Below are positions 1-11,366 of a DNA stretch of 64,000 bases, in pieces. The stretch is from Pseudo-nitzschia pungens (Eukaryota > Bacillariophyta > Bacillariophyceae > Bacillariales > Bacillariaceae): NCBI GenBank assembly GCA_037355855.1, contig CM074758.1:6049001-6113000 (forward strand). Direction: 5' to 3'. Numbering within the stretch: the stretch's first letter is position 1; the number at the start of each line of letters is the position of its first letter. The notes under the pieces are model-generated. The model was not told where the DNA came from. It saw nothing but the letters and a program-made list of their open reading frames with translations, and searched no databases. A program made the position numbers and the translations under genes.

Positions 1-124
1 TATCAAAAAACAAAAATCAACCATGTTCCTGGGCCGTCCGAGGGTTGTGCGGGACCTTCCAAAAAAATTCGACCGACACGGGGTTTCAATCTCAAGAAAC
101 CGACGATAATACGGTAACTTACCT

Positions 125-146
125 GTAATAAATTAAAATGGATCAC
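125..146 (+). repeat. Left inverted end of the candidate transposon
   Basis: Matches 8129-8153 on the opposite strand apart from three extra A bases in an A-run. gagtgacag motifs follow inward on both sides. Confidence 0.45.
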
Positions 147-608
147 ATTTACCATAATGGATCAAGTTGAGTGACAGCATCTTTTCTTTTTGCAATATCT
201 CCTTGCATACACCACCTCTGTTCAAAGTAAAGACATGGTCTGTTAGCTAACACTCTACTCTACAATGCTCTATATTCACTTTTAAACAATCTTGCTTATT
301 CTTCCCTTAGTAAGCTCTCGAATACAGAAAATGGGCCAAAAATTGTGTGTTTTGGAGTGACAGCATCGAGCCGGCATGGTTTTTCGGCTTGCGCGCAGAG
401 GACATGCTAATTAGCCAATCATGTTACTGGGATTTGAATATCGTCTGTCTTTCATCACCTCATCCATCCCAAAATTTAATACGAAACCAAATTTTGTCGA
501 TCTTCCTTTTGGTTGAAGTGAGTTCAGTCTCTCCTAGTGACGTATTCCCTTTTTTTTGTTACCAAATTTCAACCCTTCCGTTACTCAAAGTGACATAAAC
601 CGTCCATA

Positions 609-1106
609 ATGCAATCAGCTATATTCCAGAGAACCAAACCCGGTGTGACTAGTATCATGAGTTACTCCTGTTACAACCAGAGATATAACAAATCTAAGGA
701 AAATGACTCTCTTTCACCGGATGTTGTAGAAAATACGACATCGAAAAGGCCGGGTGGATGTCCTGATTCTGGTAAGGTTAAAGCAATCCAAAAGTCATCA
801 AACACTTTTACAAAATTAAAGGATAATAACCAGAGAAGTAATGTAAATGTCCATGTTACTAAACCTAATGCTGGTGGTAACTTCGGTGCAATAACCAACA
901 AGAGAGATATTTGCAGACCATACACCAGATTGCTTAGACAACCTAAGACTGATAAAGCAACGCAATTAAAGCAACCTCTGAATCTACTTGGTGACTTGAA
1001 ATTGCAAAAAGTATCTCATCAAAAGCCTACTCATGACAACACTATTCTTCGATTTGTGGACATTAAGACAGCATCACCAAATAAACAATATGGATCCTGG
1101 ATCTAA
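609..1106 (+). CDS. Hypothetical basic protein, 165 aa
   Basis: An AUG-started frame of 165 codons encoding a lysine-, asparagine- and threonine-rich protein with no recognised domain, signal peptide or membrane segment. Its last 43 bases overlap the end of the decayed minus-strand frame (stop at 1064-1066), so the two converge. It lies inside the candidate transposon shell and may be an accessory transposon gene. The shadow frame on the opposite strand is shorter (84 aa). The composition is plausible for a nucleic-acid-binding protein, but this is only inference and the ORF may not be expressed. Confidence 0.3.
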   Translation: MQSAIFQRTKPGVTSIMSYSCYNQRYNKSKENDSLSPDVVENTTSKRPGGCPDSGKVKAIQKSSNTFTKLKDNNQRSNVNVHVTKPNAGGNFGAITNKRDICRPYTRLLRQPKTDKATQLKQPLNLLGDLKLQKVSHQKPTHDNTILRFVDIKTASPNKQYGSWI

Positions 1107-1299
1107 TGGTGTACTCGGAAATATGATATTCATAGAGACCACGTTCATGCTTCTTGATGTTGATTAACTCCCACAGACTCATATCATTCTCAGGATCAAT
1201 AGAAAGCAAATTCCAACAAATACACACATCGTTGACAAAATCTTCACACTGCTTCTGGTAGAGATGTTTATTGTTATTTGTAGTACCAGATTTCCTACC

Positions 1300-1616
1300 T
1301 GTAACATGTTAATGTTACGATCCTACGAAAGTCTCTAAATGATTATTGAATCCCGCATGTACTCCAATATATGTGGTATTCATGTATGTATGTTTGGTAT
1401 GTATACACATACAACGGATACTGACAAATATCAAAATAAATATCAAGAGTCTTTATGACTCGCTGATAATCTTCGATCGTTCATCAATACTCAAGGAATC
1501 ATTCCCATCTCGTAAAGTATTCAACCATTCTCTTTGTAACACAATTTATTAATCATTCATCATTAAAATACCTCTATCGCGTACCACTCCATCTAATTCT
1601 ACCCTAGAGTGTTACA
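1300..1616 (+). repeat. Gy-1 5' LTR
   Basis: 317 bp, TG...CA ends with a 6-bp TGTAAC/GTTACA inversion. The internal region starts with a palindrome, acagtaattactgt (1616-1629), instead of a TGG-type primer-binding site. Confidence 0.9.
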
Positions 1617-1850
1617 CAGTAATTACTGTCCGCTTGAAAGTAGAAGACAAAGACAAGAACTCAGTACTGAATCCAAAACATAAACAACAGGGATACAACG
1701 ATACCCTGACAAGCAAAATCCTACAATTGGAACCAAGCTTCGAAACATCAAACGAAACGATCGTGAACACTGAATCAATCAAACGCTCCACAAGCAATTC
1801 AAATCTCCGATCGTACGTCGAATCGATCAAACGCGACGAATCAAGAAACA

Positions 1851-2968
1851 ATGGCAGGACTTTATAGAGATCCTCCAATCAGTTACATCCCTTCATTCAA
1901 GAGGAGCAAGCCAAAGCTCACCAAGCTCTCCATCACACATGCCAATGGACGACAAGACAGCATGAAGATCCCTCTATTCACCAACAAAAGAGGTCTAGAA
2001 GAATTCCTATTTGTTGAAGAAGCCTTCAGCAACGCCGCAAAGCTTCTAAGCCTACCAGTGAACAAATACGTCACTCACTTCAATCGATGTCTCTCTGTTG
2101 ACGCGCAAACAAAATGGGGAGACTTAACAAACCAACGTCGACATCCACTAACACTCAATGGATACAACCAAGCAATTAGTGACTTTATCAAGCAGGACTA
2201 CTGCAACGCTACAGATGCAAAAGATATCATGCATACTTATCTCCGAAGCTCCAACTGCAAGAAACCAAGCAATGTTTCATGCAAAGACCATGCAGACCGA
2301 ATGCAAATCCTCTTCAAGTACACTTGAAGACTCCAAGGACATGGAACTGACTTATCACCAACAGAAGCCAAGACCATTCTTCTACACAGCTTCCCAAGCA
2401 AATGGATCAACAGTTATGGTCTAATCCACCAAGGAATACAAGAAAATACCACTGTACAATTCATCGTCGATCACATGAGCTGTTTAAGCGTCAAGCAAAA
2501 TGGAAATCACTCACTCATCGTAACAGCTCTGATTCAGACTCTGATTCGAACGCTGATTCCGACTCTGATTCAAACAGCGACAGCTCTGACTTGGACGCTA
2601 GTGACAGTGATGATAATAGTGACAAAGAAAATGACGCAGAGGATGAGCCATCCAGTGGCAAACGCAAATACAACAATCCCTGCAGGATCCCAGGTCATGA
2701 CCACGATTGGTCCGAATGCCCAAAGAATAACTATTCCAAAAAGAGCAAAAGCAGCAACAACAGCACTGCTACGGCTCCTAGCAATGACACTGGAAGCACT
2801 GCTTCCAATGAATCCTTCCAAGCCCACATGAAACGCGCCATGGAATCATACTGCGCCCAACATGATGGAACACTTGAAAGAACTATCGAAGGCACCATTA
2901 TCTTCAAGCCCAAACAACCTCGCTTTCACAAGAGACCTATCACTGTAACGGCGACACAACCCCGGTAA
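1851..2968 (+). pseudogene. Gy-1 gag, frameshifted
   Basis: Starts at AUG 1851 (MAGLYRDPPISY). It is collinear with the intact gag of gypsy-2 at 35182-36234, where the protein starts MAGLYRDPPITY. The first frame stops at 2325-2327 right after ILFKYT, and the homologous sequence continues in other frames to 2968, so at least one frameshift is present. The second half has a long Asp/Ser-rich acidic tract (about 2520-2640) that gypsy-2 lacks, followed by an atypical zinc-knuckle motif CRIPGHDHDWSEC. Gag would form the virus-like particle and bind element RNA; this copy cannot do so intact. Confidence 0.75.
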
Positions 2969-4058
2969 TAAAAACAACAATACACGGATCACAGTATCCT
3001 GTACCGTGCCTTCAGCTCCCCTGGAGCTGAATGCCAGCTCAGCCCTGCTGACTGGGAGGACGCATGGAGGAGAACTCCCCAAAGAGAGGAAGGAACCTAC
3101 AGAGTTGAGCCCTGTTGCAAATCAAACAAACTCATTCAAAGCGCTCAGTCCGATCCAGAAGTGACGGCAACAATCAACCGATAAAATAAAGATTCAATTA
3201 TGGCAAAACAAACAAATGAAGAATCAAAATTGCAATAAAAAGATCTGGACGCAGATCTGTTCGGACGCGAACTAATTGCAAGGGTACAGACGCTTATGCC
3301 AAACGAATCAAACAGTCGAATCGAATCGAATCACATATCGATATCGATATCAATAAGGGTACAGACGCAAAACAAAATAATCGATCGACCATCGATAGGG
3401 TACAACAGCAGCAATAACAAGGCACACCTTGTTCCAAACAAACCAATAGTCCACAGGGAGCTCCAAAAATAATAGAGCAATCCCACAAAATCCATGTTCA
3501 AAACCCACAGAGGTGCTCTGGAGTTACGAACATTCAAACCTCCAGTAGACTGCTGCAAATACACCCATAAGTATCCGGCAAACCGCAAATGAATTAAATG
3601 ACTCATACCGTCACTAACAATGCGTCCCCTCTCTGCTTTAATACAATCGCAGATACGGCAAGCAACACATCCAACGCTGGCTTTTCACCTACCTAACTCC
3701 TATTACAGGAGGTGTTTTTATGCCTAAGAGCAATCGATTTCAGACACTCAGCTCCACTACCTAAGAGAGGTACATCACAGTTGGGGGAGGAAAAGAATTT
3801 TCTTTGACTCTTTTTCTATTTTTACCATGTCTTTACGACCCTTCTCAAGAACAAGAAACAAATCTTTGATTTCTTCAGTATCACAAAGAACCTTCTTCAA
3901 TCTACATTGCCATATATCTTTGGAATATCTGAAAGGGCATATATCATCTTCAACTGGTTCTCCGAACGAGCATATCTCTTTTCCATCGATACTACTCAAC
4001 TCGGAACCTATTTATAGTATTGAACCACATGCAAACTTCACCTAATCATTGGGCACTA
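2969..4058 (+). other. Gy-1 remnant: pol start plus unrelated filler
   Basis: About 3000-3110 matches the first ~35 codons of gypsy-2 pol (SAPLEL then THGGEL), then homology stops; protease, RT, RNase H and integrase are absent. A block at about 3507-3565 closely resembles the LINE-B 5' leader at 51093-51151, including 20+ identical bases around gaggtgctctggagttac. Positions 3690-4058 have no recognised gene; the last 20 bases match the 3' internal edge of gypsy-2. Confidence 0.6.
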
Positions 4059-4375
4059 TGTAACATGTTAATGTTACGATCCTACGAAAGTCTCTAAATG
4101 ATTATTGAATCCCGCATGTACTCCAATATATGTGGTATTCATGTATGTATGTTTGGTATATATACACATACAACGGATACTGACAAATATCAAGATAAAT
4201 ATCAAGAGTCTTTATGACTCGCTGATAATCTTCGATCGTTCATCAATACTCAAGGAATCATTCCCATCTCGTAAAGTATTCAACCATTCTCTTTGTAACA
4301 CAATTTATTAATCATTCATCATTAAAATACCTCTATCGCGTACCACTCCATCTAATTCTACCCTAGAGTGTTACA
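4059..4375 (+). repeat. Gy-1 3' LTR
   Basis: 317 bp, near-identical to 1300-1616. It is preceded by aatcattgggcactatg rather than a purine tract, and followed by the TSD copy ctacc. Confidence 0.9.
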
Positions 4376-4579
4376 CTACCAACAGCAACACCAACTTTCC
4401 TCCCAGCGGTATAATATGGAGAAATATCAATTGATATACTACCTCTGTTCCGAAATAATTGAACTATGACCGATATGTGTGCGTTCCTAATAACTGAACG
4501 TTTGCCGTACAACTAAGTAGAAAATGTACCACGAAAATAAAAACTTTAAAATAAATTGACAGGAATACGTACACTATGG

Positions 4580-6258
4580 CTAATTCGCGTTACTACCAGC
4601 GTTGCTACTACCAGCGTTGCTAGTAGTACGAGTGGTACTACTAGTAGTATTGCTACTAGTAGCAGCATTGCGGCGGCGATTGGTAGCAGCACCACGAGCA
4701 CCACTACCACGAGTGTTACTAGTGCTACTAGCAGCAGCAGCTGCAGCTACAGCCAGGATCTCAAGTCCCTTAGCAATATTAGCTGGGTCGCAAGCAATAG
4801 AAACAGGGAGTATACCCTCTCTGCGGAGACGATCCTTTCCCATGTGACGAATCTTGTAGGTATTGTCACCGCTGACCGATAAAGAATCTTCCAAGCAACA
4901 CTGCAACATCAAGAACACATCGTTCATTGTATTGCGGTCAGCCTTCTGGAATGCAGTTTCAACCACAGTGATAAGACCGTCAATATCACGAGGAAATCGC
5001 TCCTTGTACTGCAAACTCTGGATAGAGTTGAAGAACCCCAAATCGAGCACGTTGAAATCAGGACTGTTGGGCGGCTGAGGCTTTACAGAAATGTTCCAAC
5101 CGTCCGCCAGAGCTTTCTCACGGACAGCAGCCCTAATACTTGCATGGTGGGGCTTGGCGTTGTCTTCTTGGATGACAATGGGCTCGTTGCGGTTAGGCCA
5201 TTTCTCGTAGATTGCTGGGAGCACTTTTTCCAGCATCATCCGCTTGTACTCTGCGGAGTCAACATTCTTGTTCTTCGTGACCATGGTGCCACGAGGACGG
5301 TTGACAGAGCTCCGCTGAGCTGGCTCTTTGCAGACAAAAGCCCAGATTCCAATCTTCCCATCGAACCATGCGTTGGCGTGATGGTCGTACCTTGGACGAG
5401 CCACAGCACAAAGGAACATAACCTTCGTTTGGAACCGTTTTGACTTACATTTTGACACAGGTTCCGCCTCGTCAGGTAGCAGGTACGTCCCCTGCGTCAT
5501 TCTCTTCAAGTAAAACCATTTTTCGTCTACATGGACCGTGTTGTAGAAGGGATCGAAGTTCCCAGCTTCGTCGATGTGCGAGAGGGCAAACTGGATCCGC
5601 TCGAGCTTGTTGGCATCCGTCAGAAGTGGTTTCACCGCACCAGTGAATCTCCGCAACTTTCCCTTGCAAAGGAGACGAAACAAGGTAGTCTTGGGAATAC
5701 CAGTAGCCTCTGCCACACTTCGCAGGTCACCTCGTCTGTTGATGGGGACTTCTCTGATCCGTTCCAGTACGTCCAAGGCCCCCGATCGTCTTCCAGAGTT
5801 GCTTCTGTTATTGGTCACATCGCCGCCAGGGTTCTGTGGAGATACAGTCTCCTGGTAGCGCTTCCAGATCCTTCTGCAAGTGACTAGGGACACGTTGTAA
5901 GCGTCAGCAGCAACCTGGTAGCCTTCCTGTTCAGCGTACCCGGCGACGCTTGGTTCTGGACAAGGATCAGCAGTACAGCAAGCCTCTCGCTGTTCGTAAG
6001 GTTCCGATTGGTTCTCCGGGAGGTACCCTCCTGGGTGTTGCCCGGAGTACCACTGGATGCAACCGATCCACCACTTGTACCACCGGACGAAGCGTCGGTG
6101 GTACTCTCGTCGGAACCACTGCTTGTATCAAGGGACGTGTCCGTGTCCATCTCCGTATCGGATGTCTCTGGATCGGACAGATCGGACGTTTCGCTCTCCT
6201 CAAGCGAAGTGCGCTCAAATGCAAGCAGTAGGGCTTCTAATCCTGTTGTAAATCGCAT
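4580..6258 (-). pseudogene. Mariner-1 transposase, one frameshift
   Basis: AUG at 6258 (MRFTTGLEALLLAFERT), an acidic Ser/Asp-rich N-terminus, then a helix-turn-helix region (NLTNSERLAVLL; LVTCRRIWKRYQETV). The catalytic triad is D in VHVDEKWFYL, D in IQEDNAKPHHA and D in SPDFNVLDLGFF. Counting residues gives 39 between the second and third Asp, i.e. DD39D, the signature of plant-type mariner-like elements. Frame one ends at 5884 and the rest continues from about 5893. Comparison with mariner-2 shows one missing base near 5914 (in the codons for ATRLAADAY). The C-terminus is Ala/Ser/Thr/Asn-rich. The transposase would cut and paste DNA at TA sites; this copy is probably inactive. Confidence 0.85.
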
Positions 6259-7093
6259 GGTTGTAGATTCTTGTTATTCAGAGTAGTAGGATCTGCAAAA
6301 ATATGAGAGGAAACAAAGAATGGTTGATTGTCAACATTCAGGCGTTGTTGTTCGAGCGTTGTTGTTCATCGTCGGTCGATCGATCGATCGATCGTATTGT
6401 TGCTGCATCCCCTGCCATGCCTGCTTGCTTCCTCCCCTGCTAATGTGGTCCCGCGCCATGTTTTCACAGGCTTGGGGTGTGTACAGCGATACCAAGTTGT
6501 ACAGGTTTGGCCTGGCGTTGATGGAAAGGAGGTGGATCGACCGCGCCGCTTTTTGTTCCTTGCTGATCGATTGATCGATCGATCGAGTTGTTGCTGCTGT
6601 TGTTGTTGCGTTGCCTGCTGGCGCCTGCTAGCTCCAAAGAAGCGGAGGTGCACATGAACTGTAAAGAGAAAAAGCACGTGTTTTTGCACGTGTTTTTGCA
6701 CGATATTTTTTCACCGTGTAAAAACACACACAAAAAAAAACTCGATCGAATGCGCGATCGAAAAAAAAGAGCAAAAACTCCATTTTTAGCGTACGTTGGG
6801 TCCCCTGTGGACCATAACAATGCAAATGGGACACCCCACCCGGGCTATAAAATGGGTCTCTTTGGAACAGAAGTGAAGGTACAAGAACTCTCTTCTTGTT
6901 TCTATCACCTATACCTAGACAAAAATTCAGTGTCTTGGCAATCGAAAGAACCTTCTGTAACTAGTGTCTAACCAGGCATAAGGACGTAGTCGAGGAGAGT
7001 TCAACCCAAAAAGAACGATTTGAATTGGTTGAAAATTGATCGATAGACAAGCTTGTATGTGCTAGGTGGTCAGTTATTTCGGAACAGAGGTAG
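6259..7093 (-). other. Mariner-1 5' leader
   Basis: No gene. It contains gatcga microsatellite stretches (6370-6390, 6560-6590) and a block (about 6815-7075) homologous to the leader of mariner-2 and to the MITE at 8230, up to the terminal inverted repeat. Confidence 0.6.
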
Positions 7094-8128
7094 TAGATTG
7101 CTTAGAATTGAAGGATTGGTTGTCAGTGTTGTAAGGGTCGTATGTTGAACAAAGTCCAGTTTTAATCGAATGCATCATCTTAGAATTCTTCTTCCGGAAT
7201 AGAATAAGTTCTGTATCCCAACGAGCAACTTCTTTTTTCTTGTCGTTTTCGATAACTTTTCGTCATTTACGAATTGCGTATATCTGGTTTGCTGTGATAG
7301 ACGATCCTACATTTTGTTCTTGTTGGACAATGTTACCAAGAGCACCGTACGGTAATTTTCCATCTACCTCAACAGAATCAATCTTGTTCATGATTCTTTC
7401 CAAATCTTCTTCATGGTGACAAAGCTGGAGTAATGTCATACGTTTTGGACCTCGTCTCCCACTTTCGACACAAGATGTATGAATAGATACAGGATGTCCT
7501 GTTTTGAGAGCGGAGTACGGATCTTGTTCAGACTAGACTTCAAACTCTTGAGTCGATTCTTAGTATGGTGTAATACCCGATGGTTTTTTTTTCCAAACAT
7601 CACAACAATACCGGGTGTAGTCAACCAACAAAACAGAAAAATTGAATCAAATGGACAGAATTGTATCAGTGAAAGGTAGAAACAAACCTCGGTGACACCA
7701 GAAATACGTCACTGATAGAGACTATAACGATGAACAAGAGTGGATGAGTAAGTTTGTCAACGTCAGGAAGTTACGAATTGAAGATTATAGAAGTTTTGCA
7801 ATAACGATGTAATGGACCGGAAAAAGGCGGATGTGATGAAAAAGAATTGAAAGAATCCAGACATCAAGATGCTGTCACTCGATTGTATGGTCGCATGTAG
7901 AATATGTACCAGTGTCTACACTTACCATAATGGATCAATTTTTGGGAATTTTGCGAAAAAACTACTAACTACCAGAGGCCAAAGCTATGGATGTAAGTCA
8001 CCAATTTCAACAGGAATTGTTGCAAACAGTCAGTTTGTAGTGTTTACGAACAGGTTGTAACTTTCGTTGAGGAGGTTTCCATTACTGGGAGGAGTCAGAT
8101 AGTGAGGCAACAATCTGTCACTCTGACG

Positions 8129-8153
8129 TGATCCATTTTAATTTTTTATTACC
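8129..8153 (-). repeat. Right inverted end of the candidate transposon
   Basis: Reverse-complement partner of 125-146, with an inverted gagtgacag just inside it at 8116-8124. Confidence 0.45.
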
Positions 8154-8229
8154 GGTACCATAAGATTTTACTTTTTCATCATTGTACGGTAACTTAGAGT
8201 CTCCCTGATGATTGATTTTCTAGTAATTT

Positions 8230-8883
8230 CCTCTGGTCCAAAATAACTGACCACCTAGCACATAAAAGGTTGACTATGGATCAATTTTCAACCAATTCAA
8301 TTCGTTCTTTTTGGGTTGAACTCTCCTCAACTACGTCCTTATGCCTGGTTAGACACTAGTTAGATCAGTGGTATTGGTCCACCTTTCATTGGGACTTGAA
8401 CAGGGACTGTCCCATCCTGCAAATGTGATTTCACCGGTTGAAAGGCTTCCACCTGGCATTTGAACCTCGGGGAAGGTTCTTTCGATTGCCAAGACACTGA
8501 ATTTTTGTCTAGGTATAGGTGATAGAAACAAGAAGAGAGTTCTTGTACCTTCACTTCTGTTCCAAAGAGACCCATTTTATAGCCCAGGCACGGTGTCCCA
8601 TTTGAATTTTTTTGGTCTATGAGGGACCCAACGCATGCTAAAAACGAGGTTTTGTCAGTTTTTATCAGTTTTTTTTTCCATCGCGCATCAAATTGTTAAT
8701 CGGATTGATCAAATTGTTAATCAGATTGATCAAATGCAAAATTAGCCGTCATGTACGCAGTCCTGTTAATTTATTTTAGAGTTTTTATTTTCGTGGTACA
8801 TTTTCTACTGAGTTGTACGGTAAACGTTCAGTTATTAGGACCGCACACATATTGGTCATAGTTCAATTATTTTGGACCAGAGG
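8230..8883. mobile_element. Mariner-derived MITE
   Basis: Ends cctctggtccaaaataa and its complement, about 654 bp. The left ~400 bp match the mariner-2 leader (27730-28110) and the right ~125 bp match the last part of mariner-2 (30770-30890). The transposase and the rest are missing, so this is an internally deleted derivative. A clean flanking TA is not recoverable. Confidence 0.75.
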
Positions 8884-8885
8884 TA

Positions 8886-9919
8886 AGGGTTTAGTAACCA
8901 AAGTGGGCGAGACATCAGTAGAACCAGTATATTTTGTACAGGTGCGTCAGCCGGTAGTTTTAGCGCAAAAAACTCTATATACCTCGATCCTGTCCCAGCG
9001 TCTGTCATTCTACCATCGATAGAGGTACAAAATCTCCGAGACAAAATTTCGATCACTTTTTTGTTTGCTCTCTTCCGTTGTTGCATTGTTCTTCCATTTG
9101 TTGTGTACTCAGTCTATAGTTCGATTCTCAAAAACGACTCCTCCAATCCATCCGCAAATTGGAGGCCTTGTCTATCTTGATGTAATAGAGCTGTAGGAAG
9201 TGGTCCGGTCCAAATCGATGGAGAGGGGAAGGAGTTATTAATTTTTGCCGTAGTTCGACCGGATTTTGCTCCCGTAGTTTCAAGGGCGCTGTAGTCACTG
9301 TACAGTCCGTTTCTCGAAAACCACTCCACCAATCGATCCGCAAATTGGATGCCATGTCTATCTTGATATAATAGAGCTGTTCAAAGCGGTCCGATTAGAA
9401 TAGATCCAATGGGGCCGGAGATATTAATTTTCGCCATAGTTTGGACCGGGGTAGTTTTTCGATCGAAAAAAAAGACGCGATTTTGCTGCTGCTTTGCCAT
9501 TTCAATACTCGGTTCCAAGCGCTCCAATTGATCCGCAACTTGCAGGTCTCCTTCCTCTAATAGTGTAGATGCTTCAGCTAGAATGGTATAATTTACTCGG
9601 GCTTGGTTAAGAAGATAGGGGGGAGACAGGTCCTTGTTGCTGTGGTTGTTGAAATGGAGTTTTTTTTTTTTTTTTTTTTTTTTTCGAATTTTTGACCTTA
9701 TTTTGTGGCCTGGTGTACGAAAAGACCTGGCACGCAATATAAGGCATGTTGGGTATCGTTCGAACGCTCGTGACCTTGCCATTTCTCTCATCAGGTATAA
9801 ATTAGTGTCCAAGGTGTTCTCTTAGAGTGATTAGAGATACCAAAAACAGAGGACCTTTCGATGTTGCTCTGGCTCATAACCTGTCCCCAAAAACTGGATC
9901 ACTTTGGTTACTAAACCCT
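8886..9919. mobile_element. Small element with 20-bp terminal inverted repeats
   Basis: agggtttagtaaccaaagtg at 8886-8905 is repeated inverted at 9900-9919. Between them no protein family is recognisable. Three diverged direct repeats of about 170-190 bp (starting near 9128, 9310 and 9500) share gatccgcaa..tgg motifs, followed by a T-run at 9660-9684. The left end abuts the MITE. A TSD was not found. Confidence 0.5.
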
Positions 9920-9951
9920 CACTACGGAATTCCTATCAGCTGTCCCCCCTC

Positions 9952-10340
9952 CAGTTTTAAGAAGAAAAAAAAGCTTTTTTGTGTCGATTTGACGTAAACT
10001 CAGAAAAACTCTGTAGTACAAATTTCTACGTAATTTAGAGTAGGATCTAGTCTCCTTCTTTTTTGACACCAACACACCACTCCTTCTCATTTCAACCCAG
10101 ACCATGGTGGTTGCCCAATTCCTGTTGCAACAGCTCCTTTGAACCCATTTTTCTTGTCCAGAGCAACCCTTGTATTGAGAGTGTGTTTGAGCCTTTTTTC
10201 TGCTGGAAAATTGATTGTGGAAAGCAATTTTTCAAACTGCTTCTGATTTCGACCGACAACAACGGGAATCTGACAATCTGACAATTCCAGCAAAGCCTAT
10301 TGTTGCTACTGTTCATGCTCCGTCTCACTTTCTTGACGTG
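9952..10340 (-). repeat. Left arm of the long inverted repeat, with an open frame
   Basis: The minus strand reads VVVGRNQKQFEKLL, then KKNGFKGAVAT and QPPWSG before a stop (10087-10293). The partner arm encodes nearly the same peptide. Whether this is a real protein C-terminus is unknown. Confidence 0.55.
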
Positions 10341-11366
10341 CGGTATCGACGCCGTTGAAAGCTCATAGTCCGGAACGTCTTGGTTCTCCTCGGTTCGTTT
10401 TCTTGCTCATGCTGGGCACGGCAGCGTGGGGGGAGAGCCTGGCCATGACGTCCTCGATTTGTTCCAGGGGACGTTTTGATGGGATCCGATTCCCGTCCCA
10501 AATGATTCGAATGGCTGTTCTGGGAGTGGTGAAAGAACGAAGGGAGTTTTTGCCTGGGGTTCTTTGCGGAATCCATGAGAGAGACAAGTGCCATGGTTGA
10601 TTTCGATACCTACCATTGTCAATTGTTGTGTCTCCACCACCAGTTGATTGTTGCTCCGGAGGAGTGTCTCCCCAAGATGGTGGACTGGTGCAAGCGCCAG
10701 AAGATTCCAGCAAAGGACACCGGTGGAACAGAGAAGAAATAAATTGTATTATTAGTAATTATCTATGATTAGTTATAGATTGTTGCGTTGTAGATTGTCG
10801 CGTTGTAGATTGTCGATTGTCGATTACTACTCTTGCTGGAGAGAAACTGTGGTGTTTTAATGTTGCCATCAGCAAAATTATGAGCTGCTGCTGTTTGCTG
10901 CTGCTTGCTGTTGCTGTTTGCTGCTGTTTGCTGTTTGCTGGAGTGGATCAATCGATCCACTCGTGTTTTGCGTTCCAGACTTTCGTGTACTGTATGTTCG
11001 ATATCCAAACTTGTAGATGTACAATAGCTAAAGAGAGGTCCAACACCTCTCAGTCCCAGCAGTTCTCCTATACTTGGACGCATCGGTTGACTTCAATCCC
11101 AGGAGTTGACGCGTCCGCCAACTTCATTCCCAGCAGTTATCCTATACATGGACGCGTCGGTCGACTTCAATCCCACCATCTGGACGTCCAAGGTTTTCTA
11201 TTGTACCTATGTTCGATATCCACCAATGGAGATGAATATAATCGAATCCCACAAGTGTTCGATACTTAGCTGTGGGAGTGACGTGGGAGTGATCAACTGC
11301 CGGCCCTATTGGGGTACAAGTGAAAACATATTACAAATAAACTAGAGCAACTCTATTTCATTATTT
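10341..11366. other. Non-coding-looking stretch with short repeats
   Basis: No recognised gene. A 116-codon minus frame (10363-10713) has no known domain. Short repeats include tagattgtcg units (10780-10830), gctgctgtttgct runs (10880-10940) and a direct repeat cccagcagttnTCCTATAC (about 11056 and 11130). Confidence 0.4.

Larger units (their letters stand above)
1300..4375 (+). mobile_element. Gy-1: Ty3/gypsy-like LTR retrotransposon, pol mostly lost
   Basis: Two 317-bp LTRs (1300-1616, 4059-4375), both beginning TGTAAC and ending GTTACA, differ at about two positions. The 5-bp TSD ctacc lies at 1295-1299 and 4376-4380. The internal part encodes a frameshifted gag closely related to gypsy-2 gag, then only the first codons of pol, then unrelated sequence. 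It is therefore non-autonomous but was probably mobilised recently in trans. It sits in the minus-strand frame of the candidate transposon shell. Confidence 0.9.
4439..7093 (-). mobile_element. Mariner-1: Tc1/mariner-type transposon (DD39D)
   Basis: Terminal inverted repeats begin ctacctctgttccgaaataa at 4439 and end with the complement at 7093, flanked by TA at 4437-4438 and 7094-7095. A frameshifted transposase lies on the minus strand. Mariner-2 at 27714 is a close relative with the same ends and 5' leader. Inserted in the minus-strand frame of the shell element. Confidence 0.92.
1064..7487 (-). pseudogene. Unrecognised protein-coding frame split by Gy-1 and mariner-1
   Basis: On the minus strand one frame runs from about 7487 to 7096, continues at 4438-4381 once mariner-1 and one TA are removed, and continues at 1299-1064 once Gy-1 and one ctacc are removed. 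It reads through both junctions in frame and ends at TAA 1064-1066. That is about 228 codons with a single in-frame stop, TGA at 7263-7265. The product is charged and contains ESGRRGPKRMTLLQLC near its visible start and SLWELINIKKHERGLYEYH near its end. I do not recognise the family. The 5' part above about 7490 is too degenerate to follow. Exact frame retention across both excision points strongly suggests it was coding when the elements landed. Confidence 0.5.
125..8153. mobile_element. Candidate DNA transposon shell with inverted ends, split by two younger elements
   Basis: Seen: 125-146 reads like the reverse complement of 8129-8153 (shared core attaaaatggatcac, with a 3-base A-run difference). 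The motif gagtgacag recurs just inside both ends (169-177, 355-363, and inverted at 7872-7880 and 8116-8124), as subterminal transposase-binding repeats do. Removing Gy-1 and mariner-1 leaves about 2.3 kb carrying one plus-strand ORF and one decayed minus-strand frame. No known transposase motif was recognised and no clear TSD was found; tacggtaactta occurs near both ends (110-121, 8185-8196) but not symmetrically. It could also be ordinary intergenic DNA with a chance inverted repeat. Confidence 0.4.

Noticed and set aside
9660..9684. T-run as a LINE or processed-pseudogene poly(A) tail
   Set aside because: No adjacent retroposed gene or TSD was found.
10087..10713. Several 70-116-codon ORFs between the inverted repeats as separate genes
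   Set aside because: No domains, overlapping frames and repeat content; only the frame conserved between the two arms is kept as an observation.
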